The translations under genes were made by a program, and so were the position numbers. Below, in pieces: positions 38,850 to 50,935 of a stretch of DNA of 64,000 nt. This stretch comes from Prunus persica (lineage: Eukaryota; Streptophyta; Magnoliopsida; Rosales; Rosaceae). How positions within the stretch are numbered: position 1 is the first letter of the stretch; the number at the start of each line of letters is the position of its first letter. Below the pieces are notes generated by a model, which saw only the letters and a program-made list of their open reading frames with translations, made no database searches and was not told the DNA's origin. The DNA lies in assembly GCF_000346465.2 (NCBI RefSeq), contig NC_034011.1, forward strand, positions 14,321,339 to 14,385,338. Direction: 5' to 3'.

Positions 38850-39915
38850 TTTAATGTGATTTTCAGGATCAAATTACCAAGAAGAAGATTGGTGAAGTTG
38901 TTTACTCAAATGGGTTGTTTCTTCTTCATCACTTTCCTAACAACTCAAGAGCGCTCCACGTCAATTCTCTCCCAAATCGTGTTTTGTGGCATCAACGTCT
39001 AGGACATCCTTTTGAATCTGTTTTGTCAAGCTTATTTTCAGCATTAGATATAGCATCCCAAGATTGTGAGATTTGTCATTTTTCAAAGTAGACATGTCTG
39101 CCATTTAGTCATTGTCAAAAACTATCACACTTTTTGAGATTGTTCACTTAGATGTATAAGGGCCAGCACCCTTAGAATCCTTTGATGGCTTTAAATATTT
39201 TGTTATCTTTGTCGATGATTTCTCTCGAGCTAGTTGGTTGTATCTATTGAAATCAAAGAGTGAGGTTGCTTCAGTCTTCAAAGAGTTCCATCAGCTTATA
39301 ATGAATCAATTTTTAGCCCAACCTAAAGTTTTGAGAGCTGACAACGGTATTGAATCTATGAGTAGTACCCTTTCACAATACTTAAGTTCTTATGGTGTAA
39401 TTCATCAGACAAGTTGCATTGGCACACCCCAACAAAATGGGGTAGCAGAGAAAAAAAATCATGATCTCCTTGAAAAAACGTGGTCGATCATGCTGCAAAT
39501 GAATGTTCCTAAGAAGTTTTGGTCTCAGGGAGTTCTTATGGAAGCCTATGTGATCAATAGGCTTCCAAGTCGAGTTCTTAACTATAAATCTCCTCTTGAA
39601 ATTCTCAAGGGAATGAAAATTGATCTTTCCTAGGTATCTTTGGCTGTGTTTGTTTTGTTCATATTCAAGGATTACATCGAGATAAATTTGACTCCAAGGC
39701 AGTTAAGTGTGTTTTTAGGGGTTATTCTTCAACACAAAAAGGGTACAACTGCTATGATTCAAGAATCAGAAAGATCATTATATCGCGTGATGTTGTGTTT
39801 GACAAAACATGTTCCTTATTTGATAAATCCTATGAAAATAACATTCAAGGGAAGAGCTTTCTTGATCAAGTACCTTTGCCAATCAGTTTTGGGGTGGAAT
39901 CTCAACTTCCTTCAT
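38850..39915 (+). pseudogene. Copia integrase fragment on the plus strand
   Basis: Begins with the GAG-pre-integrase block (LWHQRLGHP at about 38985) and CEICHFSK. Integrase core blocks FVDDFSRAS-like, LRADNGIES and GTPQQNGVAEKKNHDLLE follow. Stops (for example near 39090 and 39157) and a shift at about 39635 break it. It points opposite to the gag fragment directly to its right (39932-40497), so it may be an inverted piece of that element. Confidence 0.75.
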
Positions 39916-40502
39916 AGAATATGTAAAATAATTAATAGTTGCTGGAAATAAGAGCAGTCACAAAGGCTTTGACAATACTTGAGACATTAGAAGTACAGGA
40001 TTTTCCATATTGTTGAAGAAAAGTAGCAAACTGTCCAAGAAGAGCAGCAGAGTTTGAGGCAAGATTTACTCCAGCATCATTAGAGACACTTGCATCAATT
40101 TTACAATCAGGATTCTCATTTTTTTTGGGGGAGATAAGCAGCAAACTCACCAAGAAAAGCTGAAGGGTTGGTGGTGAATTTTTCAAAATCATCAGCAACA
40201 GAAACTTGATTGGCATTGTGTTTTTGTTCTCCCTTGCCTTCCTTTCTAGATTTTGGTTTCAAATGACGGTGGAGAATCCAACACCTATCCTTGGTGTGAC
40301 CTTTTTGTTCACAATAACTACACTCCACATTGTCTTTTTGTCCTTTGAAATTTTGGCTTGCTTGTTTTTTAGCGCCAGCTACAAAAGCTTTAGATTTAGA
40401 ACTTCAAACGCCTGATTTGGTTTCTACGTTCATGACCTTTTTCATAATGTGACAACGTATGTTTTCATAATTTGGATCCGAACTTGCCAAGAGTTGAAAA
40501 AT

Positions 40503-40795
40503 TGTTAAGATTTTATCTAGTTATAGCAGTTGTTTTTAGTTAAATAAACTGATTATCTTATTCTGTAGGAAGTCATGCTGCACGTTGTTATGTTTACCAA
40601 GTCTTTAGGAGTCTCCTAGTAGTGGAGCAGTTTGTTAGTAGTGTCAGTAATGGATTAAGTTAGTAGGATTCATGTCCTTGAATTTAGCATAGTCTGGTGA
40701 TGTAACGTTCTATTTAAGTTCAACTTTATTAATACACAATTACGCTTTCCAGCACCTCTTGTCACCTATGTTTGGATTTTGAGTTTAACTTTACA
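40503..40795 (+). repeat. 5' LTR of the deleted Copia element
   Basis: TGTTAAGATTTT...AACTTTACA. Followed by the primer site. Confidence 0.92.
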
Positions 40796-40883
40796 TATGG
40801 TATCAGTGCTCCCCACTGGGGCTTGACGTAAAAGTTCCCACAAAAGCAGTAAGCTATTATTGCACTTACGACAATAAGTTTCT

Positions 40884-43738
40884 ATGGCGTCTGATAAGGT
40901 TATAGACAACTATGTGCAGCCAGCCATACCACGCTTTGATGGTCATTATGATCATTGGAGAATGTTGATGGAGAATTTCCTGAGGTCTTAAGAATACTGG
41001 ACTCTCGTGGAAACTGGTATAGTAGAGCCAGAAAGTGGAGTGGTGTTGACAGAGCTAAAACAAAAGAAATTGGATGAATCCAAGCTGAAAGATTTGAAGG
41101 TGAAAAATTACTTATTCCAAGCTATTGATCGTTCCATTTTGGAGAGAATTCTCCAAAAAGATACTTCCAAGCAAATTTGGGATTCCATGAAGAAGAAGTA
41201 CCAGGGCTCAACAAAGGTGAAGCGTTCAATGTTGCAAGCACTGAGGAAAGATTTTGAGACTCTTCAGATGAAATAGGGAGAGTCCGTCAATGACTATTTT
41301 TCAAAAGCAATGGCAATTACAAACAAGATGAGTATCCATGGCGAGAAGATGGAAGACATGTCGTAGAAAAGGTCCTGCGATTTGTGACTACAAAGTTTGA
41401 TTATGTTATGTGCTCCATTGAGGAGTCAAATGATGTTGAGCAGCTTTATATTGATGAGCTATAGAATTCCTTGCTTGTCCATGAGTAGAAGATCAATCAG
41501 AGTACATCTGTGGAACATGCCTTGAAAGTTTCAACAAATAGTGATTCTTTGGCAGGAAGAGGTCGTGGTGGTTCTGGCCAGAAGATGTAAACTGGAGCAT
41601 TCACGTATTGAACAGAAGTCCAACTTTTGTTGTTCGGGATTTGACACCTGAAGAGGCATGGAGCGGCCGTAAACTAGCAGTTTATTATTTCAAAGTTTTT
41701 GGCTGCATTGCATATGAACGTATTCCAGACGAGAAAAGGAAGAAGCTTGATGACAAAGGTGAAAAATGTGTCTTTCTTGGCATAAGTGAAGTTTCGAAGG
41801 GAATAAGTTATTCAAGCCTGTGTCCAAAAAGATTATTATTAGCCGAGATGTTGTATTTGATGAAGAGAATACATGGAATTGGAGTGATGATGTCTCTCAG
41901 CAGCAGCAGCAGTAGCAGAACATTCCAGTCAATTTTGGTGACAACATGGAATAATAGCAGCCACAACAGTGCATTATGGCACCAACTTCGGCAGTTGTTC
42001 CAGCACCAACTTCTTCTCCAGCACCAACTTTTTCAGTTGTTTCGCCAATTGGAGCACATGCTGCAAGTTCATCTAGTGCACGACCCTAATGTTAAGGAAG
42101 CGCCCTGCATGGATGATAGATTCTGAATGGGTGTTTGATTCTGTTAGTGGAAGTGAAGGAAGTGGTGATGATCCACTTGTTCACTTTGCTTTGTTTGCAA
42201 ATTCTGATCCTGTGTCATTTTTTGATGCTGTAAGAGAACCAAAGTGGCAGAAAGCCATGAAGGAGGAAATCAAATCTATTGAGAAGAACAATACTTGAGA
42301 GTGGACAGAGCTTCCACAAGGGCACAAGACGATGGTGTCAAATGGGTCTTTAAGACAAAGCTAAATGAGAAGGGTAAGATGCATAAGCACAAAGCACGCT
42401 TGGTGGCAAAAGGTTACAAGCAAGAGTATGGCATTGACTACACATAAGTGTTTGCGCCAGTGGCAAGGCATAACACAATTCAACTGGTGATTTCAATAGC
42501 GGCACAGAACTCATGGCCTATCTTCCAGCTAGATGTGAAGTCTGTGTTTTCACATGGTGAGTTGCAAGAACAGGGAGTAGCCAGCAGGTTATGTTCAGCC
42601 AGGGAAGGAAAGACAAGTTTATAGGCTTAAAAAAGCTTTATATGGGCTGAAGCAAACTCCCAGAGCCTGGTACAGCAGCATAGAGGCATATTTTGCAAGA
42701 GAAGGATTTCAAAAATGTCCATATGAGCACACACTCTTTACAAAATTTGGAAAGGAAGGGCAGATACTCATCGTGTGCTTGTATGTGGACGATATGATAT
42801 ATACAGGTAATGATGTGGCCATGTTTAATGATTTTAAGAAATCCATGATGCATGAGTTTGATATGTCTGATCTTGGATTGATGCACTATTTTCTCAGTAT
42901 AGAAGTAGTACAATCTAGTGCCGGAATATTTACTTCACAGAAGAAATATGTTCAAGAGATCTTAGACAGGCTTGAGATGAAGGACTGCTATTTAGTTTGT
43001 AAGCCAACTAAAATTGGTTTGAAACTAGTAAAGAATTCTGGAGAGAAGAAGGTTGATCAAGCTCTCTATAAACAGATTGTAGGAAGTCTGATGTATTTGA
43101 CAGCGACTTGGCCAGACATATAACACGCAATGAGTCTGATTAGTAGATATATGGAGTGTCCGGAAGTGCCTTATTTGGCGGCAACAAAAAGAATTTTTCG
43201 TTACCTGAAGGGCACAATCGATTTTGGAATATTATACAAGAAAGGAGCTAAATGAGGTTTGTTTGGCTTCACTGATAGTGACTATGCAGGAGACCCAGAT
43301 GATAGGAGAAGCACCTCAGGTTATGCATTTATGATGGGAACAGGAGCCATTTCATGGTCATCCAAAAAATAATAGATCATCACTCTGTCAACCACCGAAG
43401 CCGATTTTATTGCAGCAACAGCTTGTGGCTGTCAAGCTATTTAGTTGAGGAGGATACTTAAAGAATTAAATGGTTTGCAAGACAGTCCAACTCATGTCTA
43501 TTGTGATAACAATTCAGCAATCAAGTTGTCCAAGAATCCAGTTTTACATGGCAGAAGCAAACACATTGATGTTTGCTACCATTTCCTATGCGACCTCACA
43601 AAGGATGGAACAATTGATTTAATCTACTGCAGAAGTGAAGATCAGGTAGCTGATATTCTAACCAAGCCTCTTAAATTACTGGTGTTCTCGAAGCTAAGGA
43701 GATTGTTAGGAGATTGCTCTGTGATGGATATAGCTTGA
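40884..43738 (+). pseudogene. gag-pol remains of the deleted Copia element
   Basis: gag starts at ATG 40884 (FDGHYDHWRMLMENFL), has a TAA at 40988 and a TAG at 41274, and runs on in pieces to about 41580 (GRGRGGSG). There it joins directly to the C-terminal end of integrase (HVLNRSP, TPEEAWSG, YYFKVFGC). Around 1 kb that would encode zinc knuckle, protease and integrase core is gone. Reverse transcriptase (YVDDMIYTG near 42783) and RNase H (to 43738) are present with several stops. The gag and the reverse transcriptase are related to the element at 2073-6655, but the LTRs are unrelated. Confidence 0.85.
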
Positions 43739-43813
43739 AGACAGAAGCTATAGTGCATGTTGAAGGTTTCTCTCTAAACTGATTGTTCAACGAACATTTA
43801 GTTTAAGGGAAGG

Positions 43814-44106
43814 TGTTAAGATTTTATCTAGTTATAGCAACTGTTTTCAATTAAATAAACTGATTATCCTACTCTATAGGAAGTCATGTTGCACGTTGTT
43901 ATGTTTACCAAGTCTTTAGGAGTCTCCTAGTAGTGGAGCAGTTTGTTAGTAGTGTCCGGAATGGATTAAGTTAGTAGGAGTCATGTCCTTGAATTTAGCA
44001 TAGTCTGGTGATGTAACGTTCTATTTAAGTTCTACTTTATTAATATACAATTACGCTTTCCAATACCTCTTCTCACCTGTATTTGGATTTTGAGTTTAAC
44101 TCTACA
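43814..44106 (+). repeat. 3' LTR of the deleted Copia element
   Basis: TGTTAAGATTTT...AACTCTACA. Same length as the 5' LTR; the differences are mostly transitions. Confidence 0.92.
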
Positions 44107-44670
44107 AAAATTTTATCCTCTTCAGCCCTTTTTAGAAGATTGACTAAATTAGTAGTATGAGGTCTGTAAAGATCTAGCTCATTCCACATGCCTTTAAGCT
44201 TTCTCATGTATTCAATAAAAGATTTTCCATCTTGGTACACCCCAGCAATATCCTTCTTTAGTTGAAAAATCATGGCTGCAATATTTTTATTTCCATACAT
44301 TTCTTTGGCAGCAGTCCAAAGATGTTGTGCAAAATTAGAAAAACTGAAAATCTCAGCAACCTCAGGCTCCATAGAGTTGAGCAACCAAGACATGACAAGT
44401 TGATCCTTGCAAAACCAATCCTCATACTTTGGATCATCAACAACAGGTGCGGGAATATTTCCATTGATGAAACCAAGTTTCTCTCTTCCTCCAAGAGCCA
44501 AATTGACGGCTCTTGACTAAGGAATATAGTTAAATCCATTTAGAAGAACCGAACAAAGGTGAAGATTGAGATTCCCATCAGATTCGCCGGAAAAAATAGG
44601 AGCTCTCCCAGAAGAATCACCATTGAGAAGGCAAGGACACAGTATTTTCAAAGGGCCTGTTCTGGTACCA

Positions 44671-44927
44671 TGTAGAAATTAGAGAAAAAGAAGAAAACAG
44701 AACAACACAAGTTTAACAAGGTTCGGCAATTTTTAGCCTATGTCCCCGGTGGAGTTTGAGACTCTTATTCATCATGTGGATATCAGTACAATAGGCTACA
44801 TATATAGGCAAGCGTTTTACAGACACTAGAAGCAGCTTTTACAATACCAACAGCTGTAAGAAGACGAAGAGTTTCCAGCAGCTATTAATTATTTCACATA
44901 TTCCAATACTTTTCCATTACCACTACA
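44671..44927 (-). repeat. 5' LTR of the split Copia element (257 bp)
   Basis: On the plus strand it runs from TGTAG (44671) to CTACA (44927), a 5-bp inverted repeat at the ends. A TATA-like TATATAGG lies at about 44802-44809. Directly inside, the minus strand reads TGGTACCAGAAC (44670-44659), a likely primer site. Confidence 0.7.
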
Positions 44928-45051
44928 AGCCTCGTCCATGTTCCTTTTTTCCTTGGCCATCTTTTGATGATCGTGTCTCCTGGCTGTGGAGTGGGGGTTA
45001 GAACTCAGTATCATCTTTCAAACTTACTCTCTTCCCTTTACTAATATGATC

Positions 45052-45538
45052 TATTAGATTTCTTTAATATATATGTTCAAGATCTTTCACATAATCTAAA
45101 ATACGTAAGGACATAAAGATATACTTGGAGCCATCTTCCTTGAGTACACAACCTCTGAACTCATCCAATCCGTAGCAGCAGCAATCCTAGCAAATACAGG
45201 AACGGCTCAAGACTTTTGCTCTCTCTCAAAATCTGTTTCAGCTTTCTCTTTATGATGAGAATAGGGTTAGAGAACGTGTCTGATGAGAGCAAGGCCTTAA
45301 GTTTATATAGGGCTAGGTCAAGTCTTCTCTACTCATCACCGAGGGCCGACTTGACTAATCTTCCAAGCCCACCAAATCGGTTCACGCAAAAGGAAATAAA
45401 TAGGACCCCTTAATAGGCTTCAAAACCTTTCCTTATTCCACAAGGTTTTGGGCCTCAAGGTATAACTTGATTTAAACTCTTATCAAAACCTGATATACTT
45501 AGTATCTAGTGCACCGATCTAATTAGGAAAACATAACA
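45052..45538 (-). repeat. 3' LTR of the long decayed Copia element
   Basis: Starts TATTAGATTTC (usual TG changed to TA) and ends ACATAACA. It aligns along its length with 50454-50930 with scattered substitutions and short indels. Confidence 0.88.
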
Positions 45539-46072
45539 TTCTCCCACTAGATCAAGCACTAGAGTACTAAGCTTCTGTATTCAAAAAGGTTTGATAATCT
45601 TTATTGTTCATGAGTTTAAACCAGTTAAGTCCTTCCCCTCAAGCTACAGTGAAAAGCGATTAAACAAAATGAACTATAGACAAGCACTGCTTTCTTTATT
45701 AAAAATAGGCCATCTATAATCACATAATGCAATCTCAAAACACATGAAGCACATACAAACGCGAACCTTAATATGTACTGATCCGTAATGTGAATCTTTA
45801 TACTTTTTAGTACATGTGCCCCTTTACGACTTAGCAAGAGTCTATCCACAATGTTATTAAAACAATAGTATCTCAAAAGAGACCATAAACTCACATGCAT
45901 AAACAAAATTGCATAATAAGTTTAAACAGCTAAATAGTCAAAATGGTATAATTTAGTCAATAATAAATAAAACTATCAGCCAAATTAACATCCTTAAATG
46001 CAAATCCCTCAATCCAGAAAATAGCAAAATAAACAAAACTAGTAAACTATCAAAATGGGAACAAGACTCCCA

Positions 46073-49000
46073 CTAGATTGCAGCATCAAATTTAGGAAAT
46101 AATCCCATGCTCTCAACATGTCTCAGAAAAGCTTCTGAAGGCAAAAACTTTGTGAACGGATCTGCAATCATATCTTGAGTTCTGATATGATAAAACCTGA
46201 CTAGTTTGTCTACTACCTTCTCCCTCACTATTAAATATTTTCTGTCAATATGCTGATGTCCAGACGACATCTTGTTGTTCATGCAATGAAAAACAGTCGC
46301 AGTGTTATCATTATATATCTGTATTGGTCTAGAAATCGACTCTACCACCTTAATGTCTTTAATAAAATTTCTTAGCCATATTGCATGAGAAGTAGCTTCA
46401 TAGCAAGCTATGTATTCTGAAAACATGCATGGTTGAACTCGAAACATTAGATTGTTTAGCACTCTTCCAAGCAACAATTGCTCATGCCATCTTGAAAAGA
46501 AAATTTGAAGTAGAGATATAATCATCCTCTGGTTTTCCAAAATTCGCATCAGCATAACCAACAAGCTCTAAATTCTCCGTGCATCTGTAAATCGACATAT
46601 AAGCCTTTGTTCTCTGTACGTACCTTAGAATCTTCTTTCCAGCTATCCAATGTTGCATTCTTGGATTTGACTGAAATCTCCCCATCTTGCTGATGCACAA
46701 GGCTAGGTCTGGCCTTGTACACACTTGTGCATGCATAATGCTTCCAACTAGAAAAGCATACGGCTTGTTCCTCATCTCATCTTCTTCTTCTTTATTCTTG
46801 AGGCAATGCTCCTTCTTTAAATCTCCTTTAGCTAACGAAACTTTCTGTCCAGAACACATACTCATGTCAAAATGCTTGAGTATCCTTTTAATGTATGTTT
46901 TCTGCGACAGGCCTAGGAGGCCTTGAGCTCGATCTCTCTGAATTTCAATGCCAACACAAAAGCAACTTCTCCCAAATCCTTCATCTCAAAATTGTTTAAA
47001 AGTAGCTCCTTAGTGTCTTTCAGTAAATTGTGGTCATTTGTAGCCAAACGTATATCGTCGACATACAACACCAGAAAAATAAATTGGCTCCTACACTTTT
47101 TCAGATAAATGCATTGATCGACTATGTTCTCTTCAAAACCATAGGATGAAACAGTTTGATGAAATTTGAAATACCACCTCCTACTTACTTGCTTCAGTCC
47201 ATAAATTGCCTTGCCAAGTTTGCAAACCATATGCACTTTTCCCTCCTTTGCAAACCCTTCAGGTTGCCTCATAAAATTTTCTTCTTCGAGTTCACCATTC
47301 AGGAAAGTAGTTTTGACATCCATTTGATGTAAAAGTAGGTCATAATACGCCACCAAAGCCATAATGATGCGGAAAGAATCTTTGGTGAAAACTGGAGAAA
47401 ACGTCTCAGTGTAGTCAATTCCCTCTCTTTGGGTAAATCCTTTTGCTTCCAATCTAGCCTTAAATCTTTCAATTCGGCCATCCTTATCCTTCTTTGTTTT
47501 AAATACCCATTTCGAGCCTACCAATTTCTGGCTCTTGTGGGGTTCAACTAATTCCCATACTTGATTATTCTTCATGCTTTCGAGTTCATTCAACATTGCT
47601 TCCCTCCATTTGTCGGCATTCTGACTCTCTATAGCTTCTTTAAAACTTGTTGGATTAGCCTTATCTCCAATATCAAAATCTGCTTCTTGTAAGTATACAT
47701 AATCTGAATTTGTTGTGGATCTTCTTGGTCTGTCAGATCTTCTCGGTTACACTGGTTCTTGTGGATTATCCAACTCAGGATTCTCGACAGCTTGTTCTTG
47801 TTGATCAACTGGTTCTTCAAACTGGGGAGGTTCCAATACAGTTTCACTTAAAGGAATCAAAGGTGTTCCATCATTCTCGATCACAGCTATATCCCATTCT
47901 TTTTCAAAAATAAAATCTTCATTCCCAGTAGCATTCTCCTCAGGCTTGCACACCCAGTCTTATTGTTCTCCTTCATCAAAACGTCCATAATATTCACCCC
48001 CTCTGTTTGATCTCACAATTTTGATCTTCTTCTCAAGTTGCCTTTCTACTTCAGTTTGGAAAATCTTGAACATTTCAAAAGCTTGAGACTTTTCTGCTAT
48101 GAGATATAGATAACCAAAATGAGAATGGTCATCTATAAAGGTGATGAAATAGAGATTTTCATCAATTGTTTGATGAGGGAATGGTCCACAAATATCTATG
48201 TGGATGATCTCTAAAAGATCACTATTGCGAGTTGTACCTTTCTTCTTAGTCTTAGTGAGTTTTCCCTTGACACATTCAATACAAATTTCATCATCACCAA
48301 AAGTCATTGGTTGCAAGATTTGTTCCTCAACAAGAATTTTCATTCTTTCTTTTGAAATGTGCCCTAAACGTCTATGCCATAACCTAGTGGATGTTCCTTC
48401 ACTTCTAATCCTTTTCTCACTCAATTCAGCCATTAAAATTTTACCGTATTTATTGTAATTGAGACAGTATAATCCGTTTGAGAGAAAACCAGTAGCAAGA
48501 ACATTTGAATTCTGAGATAATGCAAAGCCATCTTTATTGAATTGAAAAACAAAACCAAGTCTTGATAATCTTGAAACAAAAATCAAATTCCTCTTCATTG
48601 AGGGTACTAAAACTACATCATCCAACTCTAAAATAAATCCTGAATCCAATTTCAGCTGTACTACTCCAATGGCTTCCATATCTACTTGCTCTTCATTCCC
48701 CACGAACACTTTAACTTCATGCTTTCTTGGTTCGCTCGTTCTTGTGAATTCCTGCATATTATGAGTTATATGAATTGAGGCACTCGTATCTAACCACCAA
48801 GAATCAGAAGGAACATCCACTAAATTAGATTCAAAACTCACTAGGGCTAATTCTTTATTACCTTTGTTCTTGTTCTTCTCGAACCACTTCTTGTAATTGT
48901 TGCAGTTTTTCGTCATGTGACCTTCCTTCTGGCAAAAGAAGCACTTGAATTCAGTGGTAGGGGTCACATCAAGAGGGTTGTTCTTTTGAAACTGACTCTG

Positions 49001-49715
49001 CTTCTTTATTCCCGATTTTGCAGCACCCTTATTCTCATACTTCTTGGCAGTGACCACGTTAACCACACCACCATAAGCTTTGTCCTATTCTCCTCATGAA
49101 CAACAATTGTAATCAGGTCATCCATTGTCCGATCCTCCCTTAGGGTGTTATATATGGATTTCATTTGCTCATAAGGTAGGAAATCCAGCGCAATATGCAC
49201 TAGATAAGTTGGAGCAACATGTACTTTCAACCAGTTCAATTTGGCAGCAACATCCACTAGTCCCATGAGAAGTTCTCTTATGCTACCTCCTCCTTCTTTG
49301 TATTAGCCAGCCTAAACATGAAGTTCTTCATTTCAGCCTTGCCAGATTCCTTAAATTTCGTTTCGATGGATTCCATAAACTGCTTGGCACTTTCTATTTC
49401 TGGAACTCCACCAAAAATAGCTTATGTAATAGTCTTCTTCATAACCAACAAACAAATCTTATTCGCCATCTTCCAAGCTTCATGCACCCTTTTAACTTCA
49501 ACAGGGGAATTAGCAACGGGTTTGGTCGGCTCGTCTTGGGTGATAGCATAATCGATATCACTCATGCCTAGTGCAACTTCAAGATCGAACTTCCATCGCT
49601 TGAAATTCGATTTAGTGAGAGTTTCAATTTGCGAGAAATTGATCGAGGGAGTGTTCAAAGCTGTAAGGATTTGCAAAAGAAAAGCATAAATACTTTTTAA
49701 TAAACTGATTCTCAA
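46073..49715 (-). pseudogene. gag-pol of the long decayed Copia element
   Basis: Pieces in order: gag N-terminus (49715-49422, FKRWKFDLEVALGM), gag middle (49266-49006), then zinc knuckle CFFCQKEGHMTKNC, protease and integrase (49066-47960), reverse transcriptase (47596-46913 with LYVDDIRLA; 46865-46482) and RNase H (46564-46073). The protease triad reads DTS instead of DTG/DSG. In integrase the usual second catalytic Asp is Asn (SNRGGEYY). Both changes would inactivate it, in addition to the frame breaks. Confidence 0.85.
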
Positions 49716-50453
49716 TTTGTTAAGAGAAAATAATTTTCCGTTTAACTTTATTTACAAAACTAACAAATAACATATGCAAGCCTCCTTAATTAAGTATCAC
49801 ACCTTTGTGGCAAGAGATTACTCATAGCTTATACAAATTACATGTTATCTTGTGCCATCACAAACAAATTACATGATAGATTCTATTTGTTGAAGAAACT
49901 TATCAAGCAATTTAGGTATGATGCAATTTTTGGTTATTTCTTTAGGGTTTGAGTATTTAGGTTTGGTTTTGTTATGAAAAGTTTGTTGATTCTCAGAACA
50001 AAGAAAAACACCTACCTAGCTCAGAAAAATAACCAAACAAAACACAGTTCAACAAAGAAAAATCCTAAATTGTAGTGAATAGTAATTTATGCCGTGAACA
50101 ATGTTTTAGGAGTTTTTGGTGTCCGTTTTTGACGCAAAATACCTTTCTGAATAGGGTTTGACCTAACTAACACAACACATGGCTTTGCCGTGAAATATAG
50201 GCATTTTTAGGGTTTTAAGGTCATCTGGTAGGTCAAAAACGCGTTTAAAGTTGAAAATATGAAAAAACAAATCAAAACATGCTTTTCCAGATTCTTTAAT
50301 ATTCTTGATATTTAAGAAAACATGTTTAATCCATCTTCAAATTTTTAAACATAACCAAAAACTCTTCACGGCATAAACAGATATGAAATCATAGTAGGCA
50401 TGCTTGAACAACGATTTCAGTGTGTGTGAATAACCATGTGCTCTTATAAAAAC
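49716..50453 (-). other. Untranslated leader of the long decayed Copia element
   Basis: About 740 bp without coding potential between the 5' LTR and gag. The usual TGGTATCAGAGC primer site is not next to the LTR; the minus strand reads GTTTTTATAAGAGCACATGG there. Confidence 0.55.
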
Positions 50454-50930
50454 TGTTAGATTTCTTTATTATACATGTTCAAGATCTTTCACACAATCTG
50501 AAATATGTAAGGACATAAAGAAATACAAGGAGCCATCTTCCTTGAGTACACAACCTCTGAACTCATCCAATCCGTAGTAGCAGCAATCCTAATAGGAACG
50601 GCTCAAGACTTCTGCTCTCTCTTAGAATATGTTTCAGCTCTCTCTTTATGATGAGAATAGGGTTAGAGAACGTGTCTGATGAGAGCAGGGCCTTAAGCTT
50701 ATATAGGGTTAGGTCAAGTCGTCTCTACTCATCATCAAGGGCCGACTTGACTAATCTTCCAAGCCCACTAAATCTGTTCACACAAAAGGAAATAAATAAG
50801 ACCCCTTAATATGCTTCAAAACCTTTCCTTATTCTACAAGGTTTTTGGGCCTCAAGGTATAACTTAATTTAAAACTCTTATCAAAACTTGATATAATCTA
50901 GTGCACCGATCTAATTAGGAAAATATAACA
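50454..50930 (-). repeat. 5' LTR of the long decayed Copia element
   Basis: TGTTAGA...ATATAACA, so TGTTA/TAACA inverted ends. A TATA-like CTTATATAGG is at about 50698-50707. Confidence 0.88.
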
Positions 50931-50935
50931 TAATC

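Larger units (their letters stand above)
40503..44106 (+). mobile_element. Copia retrotransposon with internal deletion (3604 bp)
   Basis: Two LTRs of 293 bp each, a primer site TGGTATCAGTGC at about 40799-40810, and a polypurine stretch AAGGGAAGG (43805-43813). A 5-bp target duplication AAAAT flanks it (40498-40502 and 44107-44111). The coding part is broken and lacks zinc knuckle, protease and the integrase core. It sits in the gag of the minus-strand element. The LTRs differ at close to 20 of 293 sites by eye, so it is much older than the element at 2073-6655. Confidence 0.93.
39932..44501 (-). pseudogene. gag of the split Copia element (two halves)
   Basis: First half, 44501-44112: CKDQLVMSWLLNSM, FIEYMRKLKGMWNELDLYRPH, ending NLLKRAEEDKIF. 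Second half, 40497-39932: QLLASSDPNYENIR, a TGA near 40408, a zinc knuckle CSYCEQKGHTKDRC, and a tail with a repeated FATFLQ/FAAYLPQ motif. The gap of 3.6 kb between them is exactly the inserted element plus its target duplication. Further stops and a frameshift are present. Confidence 0.8.
39932..44927 (-). mobile_element. Minus-strand Copia element split by another Copia insertion
   Basis: It has an LTR (44671-44927), a primer-like site and a gag whose two halves (44501-44112 and 40497-39932) join across the plus-strand element at 40503-44106. The homology ends at about 39932, next to an integrase fragment in the opposite direction. A second LTR was not found. Confidence 0.75.
45052..50930 (-). 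mobile_element. Full-length but decayed Copia retrotransposon (5879 bp)
   Basis: LTRs at 45052-45538 (3') and 50454-50930 (5'), a polypurine tract beside the 3' LTR (AGTGGGAGAA on the minus strand, 45539-45548), and gag-pol between 49715 and 46073. Flanking 5-mers are TGATC (45047-45051) and TAATC (50931-50935), a 4-of-5 match. All parts of a Copia element are there, but the coding frame is broken at least five times. Confidence 0.88.
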
